DNA of 64,000 bases from Pseudomonas sp. R5(2019) (GTDB taxonomy: Bacteria > Pseudomonadota > Gammaproteobacteria > Pseudomonadales > Pseudomonadaceae). Of the stretch, positions 57,854-64,000 are shown in pieces (position 1 is the first letter of the stretch; the number at the start of each line of letters is the position of its first letter). Both the position numbers and the translations under genes were made by a program. The notes below the pieces were generated by a model, which searched no databases, was not told the origin of the DNA, and saw only the letters and a list, made by a program, of their open reading frames with translations. Location: NCBI RefSeq assembly GCF_009905435.1, contig NZ_JAAAMT010000011.1, forward strand, positions 62,001 through 126,000, written 5' to 3'.

Positions 57854-57909
57854 CCCATAGGGGAGTGCATCCCCTATGGGGTGTATTTTCCTTGTGGTCA
57901 AGGAGAATG
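57854..57909 (+). promoter_or_regulatory. structured leader with alternative pairing (family member 6)
   Basis: The first part is a perfect 11-base stem CCCATAGGGGA-gtgca-TCCCCTATGGG (57854-57880). Segment B TATTTTCCTTG (57884-57894) pairs with C CAAGGAGAATG (57899-57909) over 11 bases with two GU wobbles, so the B sequence has drifted from its relatives but pairing is kept. Confidence 0.7.
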
Positions 57910-57913
57910 AAAA

Positions 57914-58393
57914 ATGAAACAACTAAGCCAAGCAGTAAAAAGCATCAAGCAAAGCAAAGGTTTTCAAAACGACTTTCAATATTCGTTTTTTGAAATTCTT
58001 GAGATGGATGAAATATCTTTCCTCACGAAGCACACTGACATTGATACGGTTAGCAATAACCACTCTTTGGCAGAGTTTCTGATAATTACTGCTTTGCGCG
58101 ACATTTGCGCTGTAAATGTGAAAAAAGAACTAAAGGACGATTCATTCTGCTGGTTCTTTTCCCAAGAAAATCAGAAGCACCCATTCAGCTTTACGGTTTG
58201 CTGCCATCTGGTAGGTATTACCGACCCGGACTGGTTCAGGGCATTAACTGTCCGAAACTTTCGTAAAGCCATAGATGACAATGAAATAAAAGGACTGGAT
58301 GTTGCCATGTATGAAGCGTGTCGTAAGGCGCTACTAACAGGTGACTATTCGGTTGGGTTGGTTCAAGAACCTGTTCGTCAACCTTATATCTAA
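57914..58393 (+). CDS. hypothetical protein, 159 aa
   Basis: ATG 57914, eight bases after AAGGAG. The product is soluble with mixed helix and strand (FQYSFFEILEMDEISFLTKHTDIDTV, FCWFFSQENQKHPFSFTVCCHLVGITDPDWFRALTVRNFRKAI) and three cysteines. I do not recognise it. It is the last gene of the second leader-controlled block, and a hairpin plus a strong terminator follow. Confidence 0.6.
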   Translation: MKQLSQAVKSIKQSKGFQNDFQYSFFEILEMDEISFLTKHTDIDTVSNNHSLAEFLIITALRDICAVNVKKELKDDSFCWFFSQENQKHPFSFTVCCHLVGITDPDWFRALTVRNFRKAIDDNEIKGLDVAMYEACRKALLTGDYSVGLVQEPVRQPYI

Positions 58394-58416
58394 ACTTAAT
58401 AACTATGAAGTACAGG

Positions 58417-58449
58417 GCCATGCAACGCGTCTTACGCGTGTTGCATGGT
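58417..58449 (+). other. strong hairpin without T-run
   Basis: GCCATGCAACGCG pairs with CGCGTGTTGCATGG with a two-base bulge. It lies between the last gene and the terminator and may protect the 3' end of the message or be an operator. Confidence 0.45.
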
Positions 58450-58480
58450 CCGACAAACAGGGAGCTACACGCTCTACTGC

Positions 58481-58515
58481 AAAAAAGGCAGCGATCATAT
58501 CGCTGCCTTTTTTTT
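58481..58515. terminator. bidirectional rho-independent terminator
   Basis: Arms AAAAAAGGCAGCGAT and ATCGCTGCCTTTTTT around a three-base loop, T-run extending to 58515. It ends the second leader-controlled block before the traF operon. Confidence 0.93.
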
Positions 58516-58637
58516 TGCCCGCGTTTTGTCATTTTTGCCAAAAAAATCAGATTCTGAGCACTTTCTTGTCACCTACGGCGAAACCCTCCCGGCAGTTCTA
58601 TGAATAATTGCAGACAAATACCTTGGGAACCAATGCC

Positions 58638-58913
58638 ATGGCGCTCACTCCTCATAATCTTGCTATTGCCGATACATCGGAGCCACACGTAGATGCCGTA
58701 CGGGAACTGACGGAAAACTACGGGGTATACATGTCCCTGGAGCAAGTCGCGGATGTTCTGTACCTGTCCAGCAACACTGTCCAAAAACGTATTGGAGCCG
58801 AAAAACACCAGCACCTCCCCTGGGTTCGCGGAGTCAAGTCGGCACGTGTATGGGAGCGCTCTAACCGGGCTTTTCATACCCATCTCATTGCTCCGTTGCT
58901 GGAGCACGTTTGA
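58638..58913 (+). CDS. small helix-turn-helix protein, 91 aa
   Basis: ATG 58638 is preferred over a TTG at 58608. The core MSLEQVADVLYLSSNTVQKRIG followed by LPWVRGVKSARVWERS has the pattern of helix-turn-helix 17 / excisionase-like domains (helix, turn, recognition helix, then a beta-wing). It probably binds DNA. Its stop overlaps the traF start (TGATG), so it is co-expressed with traF, traH and traG and may control them, or be an excisionase relic. The ribosome-binding site is weak. Confidence 0.65.
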   Translation: MALTPHNLAIADTSEPHVDAVRELTENYGVYMSLEQVADVLYLSSNTVQKRIGAEKHQHLPWVRGVKSARVWERSNRAFHTHLIAPLLEHV

Positions 58914-60028
58914 TGAAGAAAATGCATGGAGCATGTCTGATCTTCGCGGCCTGGCCATTCCTCGCGGGTGCAAGCGAGCCCGGTCCTATCGCTGGCGACA
59001 CTTTCTACAAAGGCAAGGGGGATGGCTGGTTTTGGTACAAAGACCCTCCGACTCCTATCGAGGAAGAGGAACCAATCCCAGATCCTCCGGCAGTGCCTAC
59101 AGCGCAAGAAAGTAAGCCTACAACCGAGGCCGCTAAACCTGTAGGCCCAGCGGTGGGCAGTGTTGCGTGGCTTCGAGAAAAGATCCCACAGGCCCGAGAA
59201 AAGGCGATTGATGATCCAAGTCCCGAGAATATGCAGCGATACTACTATTTGCAGCGTATAGCCCTGGATAAATCCCAGAGATTCGCCGATGTCTCGCGTG
59301 TCATCACCATGTCTGACCCTCTGATTGATGAATCGATCAGACGTAGCACTTCATCATTTGCTGCCAACGCTCAAACAAAGTCGGCAGGACTTGCACAGGC
59401 AGAATTGCTTCAAACACTTTCCCAAAAAGTAGGTTTGTTCTTTTTCTACAAAGCAAACTGCGATTTGTGCCTAAAACAGTTGCAGGTGCTCAAATCGTTC
59501 AAATATTCCACCGATTTCACGATCATCCCGGTTTCACTGGATGGATCGTTTCTTGAAGGAAACTCCTTTGGTGCTTACCGCAGGGATAACGGCCAAGCAA
59601 AGCTGTTAGGGATCACCGACGCTCCGGCCCTAGCATTGGCCATTCCGCCGAAAACGGCAAAGATTGTTAGCTTTGCGCCAATAGCAGCGGACGCACTTCG
59701 CAGCCGGATCATCCTCGCCTCCAAAACCGCTGGGATTATTTCGGAGGAAGACTACAGGCAAACACTTCCATACAACGACACTGGTTACCTGCTAGTGGAT
59801 GGAATGGATCAAATGCCGCCAGAGCTATTTGACGACTCAAAAAAGTTTACGGAGTACGTACGGCAACAAGCCGAGAATGCAGACAGAAAAAGCAAACCAA
59901 GCGCAGCTGCATTTTCAAATGACAATTTTGGCGAGCGAGCCTTAGGGGTAGGGGAGAGTTCGTTAATAACCGAAACCCTCGACTACTTATTGATTCCTGA
60001 GAACAGCCAGTCGCCTACAGCAAGATAG
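58913..60028 (+). CDS. traF: TraF, thioredoxin-like pilus assembly protein
   Basis: A 371-residue periplasmic protein; ATG 58913 overlaps the previous stop and has GGAG eight bases upstream. Signal peptide (residues 1-19, ending AGA), a proline/glutamate-rich spacer, the TraF phrase WFWYKDPP and a C-terminal thioredoxin-like domain with FFFYKANCDLCLKQLQVLKSF. Unlike F TraF it has a CxxC pair (Cys183-Cys186) and may be redox active, as in R27/SXT relatives. TraF functions with TraH, TraU, TraW in pilus extension and mating-pair stabilisation. The C-terminal 60 residues are an extension without clear fold. Confidence 0.88.
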   Translation: MKKMHGACLIFAAWPFLAGASEPGPIAGDTFYKGKGDGWFWYKDPPTPIEEEEPIPDPPAVPTAQESKPTTEAAKPVGPAVGSVAWLREKIPQAREKAIDDPSPENMQRYYYLQRIALDKSQRFADVSRVITMSDPLIDESIRRSTSSFAANAQTKSAGLAQAELLQTLSQKVGLFFFYKANCDLCLKQLQVLKSFKYSTDFTIIPVSLDGSFLEGNSFGAYRRDNGQAKLLGITDAPALALAIPPKTAKIVSFAPIAADALRSRIILASKTAGIISEEDYRQTLPYNDTGYLLVDGMDQMPPELFDDSKKFTEYVRQQAENADRKSKPSAAAFSNDNFGERALGVGESSLITETLDYLLIPENSQSPTAR

Positions 60029-60090
60029 TCGCGGTCGCGTTACCTAAAGCTGATTCAACATCCTCTTAAAAATTAACATTGGAATAGCCC

Positions 60091-61536
60091 ATGAAAAGCA
60101 AAATCATTCGGGCGATTAAGCGAGATACAACAGCCAGACGCACCGCGAAGGCTGCTCTATTATCGTTAACGCTGACCTCGATGACCGCGAGCGCGGACAT
60201 CAACAATCAACTCACTCAAATGTTCGACTCTATGTCGAACACGACAGCTCCTGGTGGGTATGAATCTGCCACCAGAGGTGGTGTAACTGGTGGTTCGTTT
60301 GTCTTGAGAAACCGTTTAACCAACATCCAGTTGGTTGACGTTCAGATGCCATCTGGCCAAGGCGGGTGTGGCGGTATCGATCTTTTCGGCGGATCGTTCA
60401 CTTTCATTAACGCGGACCAGTTCATTCAGCTCCTCAGAAATATTGCCGCTAACGCAGCAGGTCTTGCCTTTCAAATAGCTTTGCAGGCGATTGACAACGC
60501 CCTTGACGGCAAAATTTCCGAACTTCAGCGTGTGGTTCAAAGCCTAAACCAACTCAACGTGTCCTCTTGCCAACTATCAAAGGGTTTGCTGGTAAGTACA
60601 GCGAGCGCAATTGGTAATAGCGCCCTAACTGACGCAGCAAAACATGTAACAAACTCCGGATCAGCAAGCGACTATTTGAGCGGCTATTGGACTTCAATCA
60701 CGCATGGTAGCAAGAGTGCCGTCGAGTCCAAGGCGGATTCGGGTCAAGCATCTGTGTGCAACGACTACGGGAACTACCTGTGGTGCATCATGAACAACAA
60801 CAACTTCACTACGGCGATGTTCGGAAATGACGATTCGAGCAAAAGGTTCGCCATGTCGGCGATTGGCACGTTGATTGTTTCTCAGGATCTCTCTAATGCC
60901 CCAGATGGGGAGGGCAGAAATCGGCGTGTTCAAGACATCTCGCCTATCGTTAACGAGAACTGGATAGATTTGTTGACCAGGGGCGGGACAACTAAAATTT
61001 ACAAATGCGGTAACGCAGACTGCACGTCAATACCAGGTACGGAAGACTATGCAATATCTGGCCTGGCTTCCAACATTGTAAAACGCTTTAACGGAAGTGG
61101 CGGGATCATTGAGCACACCGTCAATCGCTCAGCCCTTTCAGCGCAGGACCGGGCTTTAGTCGCCACGTTGCAGAACGGCGGATTTGCTCCACACATCTTC
61201 GATCTAATTCAAGTCAATCCTGATTTAGCTGCTCAATTTGTTGTAGAGAATTCAAACTTCTTGGCCTTACACGCCGTCTATCACTACATGAATTCCATAA
61301 TTAATTTTGCTGCAACCTCCTACTCATCTGCGGCGGACGGAATAACCGCCGACTACTCAGAACGATTCTCGCGCAAGCTTTCTGATGCAAAAGATCGGTT
61401 GGATACAAACTATACCGTTGCTTCATATCAATATGGTGGTGCAACTCAAGTTCATCAATCGTTTTACGTAATGATGAAAACCTCCGGTGCTGACGTGGGA
61501 CGCCAGCCTAACAGCAATAGCCAGACGTTAAGGTAA
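60091..61536 (+). CDS. traH: TraH, pilus assembly protein
   Basis: A 481-residue exported protein: basic start and signal peptide (residues 1-36, ending TASA), then the TraH phrases LTQMFDSMSNTTAPGGYESATRGGVTGGSFVLRNRLTNIQLVDVQMPSGQGGCGGIDLFGGSFTFINADQF, split in text by natural turns, and AAGLAFQIALQAIDNALDGKISELQRVVQSLNQLNVSSCQL. The C-terminal region is predicted helical. TraH sits in the periplasm/outer membrane with TraF and TraG. GGAA lies seven bases before the ATG. It ends ten bases before traG. Confidence 0.92.
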   Translation: MKSKIIRAIKRDTTARRTAKAALLSLTLTSMTASADINNQLTQMFDSMSNTTAPGGYESATRGGVTGGSFVLRNRLTNIQLVDVQMPSGQGGCGGIDLFGGSFTFINADQFIQLLRNIAANAAGLAFQIALQAIDNALDGKISELQRVVQSLNQLNVSSCQLSKGLLVSTASAIGNSALTDAAKHVTNSGSASDYLSGYWTSITHGSKSAVESKADSGQASVCNDYGNYLWCIMNNNNFTTAMFGNDDSSKRFAMSAIGTLIVSQDLSNAPDGEGRNRRVQDISPIVNENWIDLLTRGGTTKIYKCGNADCTSIPGTEDYAISGLASNIVKRFNGSGGIIEHTVNRSALSAQDRALVATLQNGGFAPHIFDLIQVNPDLAAQFVVENSNFLALHAVYHYMNSIINFAATSYSSAADGITADYSERFSRKLSDAKDRLDTNYTVASYQYGGATQVHQSFYVMMKTSGADVGRQPNSNSQTLR

Positions 61537-61546
61537 GGTGCCTACT

Positions 61547-64000
61547 ATGGAATGGACAATATATTCATTTGGAGCTACGAAGTACCTGGAGTCGGTATTC
61601 AATGCAATTGCGATGTACTCCAACAGCGGCAATTTTGACGGAATGTTTAAAGTAGCGCTTGGCATCGGGATAATCCTGATCGCAGTGCAGTGTATTTTAG
61701 ACGGTGGCCAAACGATTAAATTTCAGATGCCCGCCATTGCTATTGCCATCTACATGGCAATGTTTTCTGCCACCACTCGGGTACAACTCGAAGACACGTA
61801 CACCGGACAGGTAGCAGTCGTAGATAACGTTCCCTATGGAGTGGCTGTAATCGGGTCCATTATTAGCGTTGCCGGTCACAGTATCACCCAAGGTATGGAA
61901 CTGGCATTCTCCACCCCTGGAATGACCCGATACGGGATGATCGATCCACTCGTTACCATCGCCAATGCGAAAGACACGTTCTCATCTCCTATGACACTAG
62001 CGGTCATGGCTGGAGGTAACCTTAACGTAAATATCGCAGAATCAATAAAAAATTACCTCAACGACTGCACGATGCGCAGTGTGCTCGACGGCTCACAGAC
62101 ATTGGATAAGATTTACTCTTCAAGCAGTGGAGTTGAGGCCCTGGCAGTCTCCAACGCAGCCGTGTACACCAAAATTTATGATGGCGCGGGTACAAATAGC
62201 ACATCGTTCAATCCAACCAGAGCAAGCCTTTTAACTTGCGATAATGCATGGGCAAAGATTAAGAATCTACTTGCAGCCAATGAAGGGAGAGCGTGGAACC
62301 TTGTTGCCTGCCGCAGTCCTGAATCTCAATCGGCTTCAGAGTCCGCAGCTACAACCTGTGCCTCAGGCGGCGCTAACGCAAAAGCGCGGGTGGATAGCGC
62401 AATCAACTATTTAGGCTGGTTGAGTCAAAGTAGTTCAACCCTCCAACAAATGATGATACTTGGTCCATTTCTTGACCGGGCAGTGGTGCGCAAAGAGAAC
62501 AGTATTTTTCAAGACGCTAGCGCTATACAAAGAGCTAATGCCTTAGATCAGCAGAACGTGGCACTTGCAGGTAAGGGTTCTGCATTTTTGACGTGGGCAC
62601 AACCGTTGATGACCTTTATTCAAGGGATGATCTTCGGCATTACTCCTTTCATGGTGTTTGTCTTGGGCCTTGGGCTCATGGGCCTAAAAATGCTGGGCAA
62701 ATACTTCTTAGTCTTAGTATGGGTTCAACTTTGGTTCCCGATATTGGCCATCATCAATATGTACGTGATCACGCGTACTGCGGAGAGTCTTGCTGTAATC
62801 AATACTCAAGGTCTAACTTTCGATACGCTTTCTGAAGCGCTGCGGACCATTTCTATGGATGCCGGGTTAGCGGGGAACCTTATTGCCGCGACTCCAGCCC
62901 TGGCTGGCTTCATTGTATGGGGATCGTCGGTAGCCTTCTCCAGCATGGCATCGCAGATGACAAACTCTCAGGGCGTGGACCCCAAGACCCTTGCGCCAGA
63001 CCTGGTAAACCCAGCACCGGTAATTGCACAGAGTTCAGCTTACCAATCGGACGTTTCCTCAGGCGTCAGGGCAAGTGGAACAGATACCGCAACAGGAACA
63101 CTCAATTCGAGTCAGGTACTGGGTGCGTCTGTCAGCAGCTCCTCAGCGCGTGCCAGAGCGGCGCAAGACAATCTCTCTTCCGAGGTTAACTCTACCTATC
63201 AAAAAGCCTTCCAAGCGGCTAGCAGTGCCGGTATGGGAGCGCAGTTCCAACAGGCATACAACAACAACCTGACCAGAGCTGTCGGCGGTGGGGAAACCAG
63301 CAGTAGTGGCATAAACACTGGTGCCACTACCGGGTTTGCGGAAAAATCCAACACCTCTAATCGGCAGAGCCAAACACTTGGCGCAAATGCTGGAGTAGGC
63401 CTGGAGGTTGCTGGTTCCGGCGTAGGTGGAAGGGCAAGCATCGATAGCAGCAACTCCAGTGGTAATGATACGTCCAACGACATGTCCTCCACGCGAGCCT
63501 ATGTTACTGGGCAAGGCTCTACCGAAGGGACAACCGTTCAAAATGCGACCGCTGAGCAAAAAGCAGCAGCGTTGTTAGAGACATTAAATCAAACACGGTC
63601 TTATACAGCGGGTGCCACTACGGCAGAAGGTGTCAAACGAGCTCTGTCGGAAAGCAATACGGCGACCGAAGAGTTTCGCGTTCTATCACAGCTTTCGCAA
63701 ACAGAGGGAACCGGTTATCAAATGCCTGTTTTGCAAGCTGCAAACATTGCACTGGGCATGGACAGCAATACTTCACAAGAGGAGCGCAATGGCCGTATGG
63801 CAACCCTGCAACAAATGCTTGAAGGTAAGCAGATGAATAACGGTGAGCACCTAAAAGAATACGTAGGACGAACAGCCGAACGAATGATGGAAAAAGATCC
63901 ATCCTTGAACCAGAGTACGGCATTTGGCGCGGCAGCCATTACTGGTTTAAGCAAGGCTGGTGAACTCGGAGCACTTCTAACCTCTCCAATATCACCGCTT
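61547..64000 (+). CDS. traG: TraG, mating-pair stabilisation/entry-exclusion inner-membrane protein (3' end beyond window)
   Basis: The open frame begins at ATG 61547 (AAGGTG upstream) and is open to the last base, 818 codons so far. N-terminal membrane segments (about residues 38-50, 60-75, 105-120) and a second group (345-470) are typical of TraG. The TraG_N phrases MEWTIYSFGATKYLESVFNAIAMYS, and LGWLSQSSSTLQQMMILGPFL... WAQPLMTFIQGMIFGITPFM are recognisable. From residue ~490 on the protein is Ser/Thr/Ala/Gly rich and would lie in the periplasm. In F, the N-terminal part acts in pilus assembly and the C-terminal part in mating-pair stabilisation and exclusion. The rest is cut off by the window end. 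Confidence 0.92.
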   Translation, partial: MEWTIYSFGATKYLESVFNAIAMYSNSGNFDGMFKVALGIGIILIAVQCILDGGQTIKFQMPAIAIAIYMAMFSATTRVQLEDTYTGQVAVVDNVPYGVAVIGSIISVAGHSITQGMELAFSTPGMTRYGMIDPLVTIANAKDTFSSPMTLAVMAGGNLNVNIAESIKNYLNDCTMRSVLDGSQTLDKIYSSSSGVEALAVSNAAVYTKIYDGAGTNSTSFNPTRASLLTCDNAWAKIKNLLAANEGRAWNLVACRSPESQSASESAATTCASGGANAKARVDSAINYLGWLSQSSSTLQQMMILGPFLDRAVVRKENSIFQDASAIQRANALDQQNVALAGKGSAFLTWAQPLMTFIQGMIFGITPFMVFVLGLGLMGLKMLGKYFLVLVWVQLWFPILAIINMYVITRTAESLAVINTQGLTFDTLSEALRTISMDAGLAGNLIAATPALAGFIVWGSSVAFSSMASQMTNSQGVDPKTLAPDLVNPAPVIAQSSAYQSDVSSGVRASGTDTATGTLNSSQVLGASVSSSSARARAAQDNLSSEVNSTYQKAFQAASSAGMGAQFQQAYNNNLTRAVGGGETSSSGINTGATTGFAEKSNTSNRQSQTLGANAGVGLEVAGSGVGGRASIDSSNSSGNDTSNDMSSTRAYVTGQGSTEGTTVQNATAEQKAAALLETLNQTRSYTAGATTAEGVKRALSESNTATEEFRVLSQLSQTEGTGYQMPVLQAANIALGMDSNTSQEERNGRMATLQQMLEGKQMNNGEHLKEYVGRTAERMMEKDPSLNQSTAFGAAAITGLSKAGELGALLTSPISPL

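Overview
The window is the transfer-proficient backbone of a large conjugative element, either a plasmid or an integrative conjugative element, most plausibly from Pseudomonas or a close relative. The evidence is a MOB-H type relaxase (HD-domain TraI), a VirD4-like TraD, and an F-type mating-pair-formation set in SXT/IncC/IncP-7-like order (traL-E-K-B-V-A, dsbC, traC, trbI-like, trhF, traW, traU, traF, traH, traG). The moderate, patchy GC content and the families of the accessory genes point the same way. No replication, partition, resistance or catabolic gene is visible, and I found no tRNA, rRNA, CRISPR array or insertion sequence.

Layout. 1-4.3 kb holds small unknown genes and a complete tyrosine recombinase. 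4.4-7.1 kb holds a DsbA-like protein, a phospholipase-D-type secreted nuclease and a proline-rich membrane protein. 7.1-10.9 kb is a first operon of leader-controlled genes that includes a DNA cytosine methyltransferase. traN (11.0-13.8 kb) stands alone, far from the other mating-pair stabilisation genes. 13.9-19.4 kb is a leftward accessory block (AAA ATPase, lipoprotein, UvrD-like helicase), facing a second helicase at 19.5 kb. 21.1-23.7 kb holds small membrane genes and a second DsbA/lipoprotein pair. 23.8-33.4 kb is traI-traD-traL-E-K-B-V, followed by a KorA/TrfB-like repressor on the opposite strand, the pilin gene traA (34.1 kb) and an approximately 1,866-residue Ig-like surface protein. 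40.5-47.0 kb is dsbC-traC-trbI-trhF-traW-traU. 47.2-48.8 kb is a leftward set of four small genes. 49.0-58.4 kb is the second leader-controlled block: an SSB-like protein, RecT annealase, YqaJ exonuclease, CobS-like AAA+ ATPase, DUF3150 protein and CobT-like VWA/metallopeptidase. 58.6 kb to the end is a small HTH gene followed by traF, traH and the start of traG, which runs off the window.

The most striking system is a family of structured 5' leaders in the two blocks at 7-11 kb and 49-58 kb. Nine genes carry a conserved AAGGAGAATGA ribosome-binding box. At six of them (and, with unrelated sequence, at a seventh leader) an upstream segment is complementary to the Shine-Dalgarno region. In the six-member family a still earlier segment can pair with that anti-Shine-Dalgarno instead. 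GU wobbles and covarying bases keep the pairing, so these look like translational switches. Both blocks also start from a duplicated promoter/operator module (ATATGTAGC-N3-GCTACATAT next to a -35 box), which suggests one split regulon for DNA processing after transfer: methylation, annealing, exonuclease and AAA+/VWA chaperone. A consensus promoter followed about 210 nt later by a strong terminator, without a normal gene in between (49.0-49.26 kb), is a candidate small RNA or attenuator in front of the second block.
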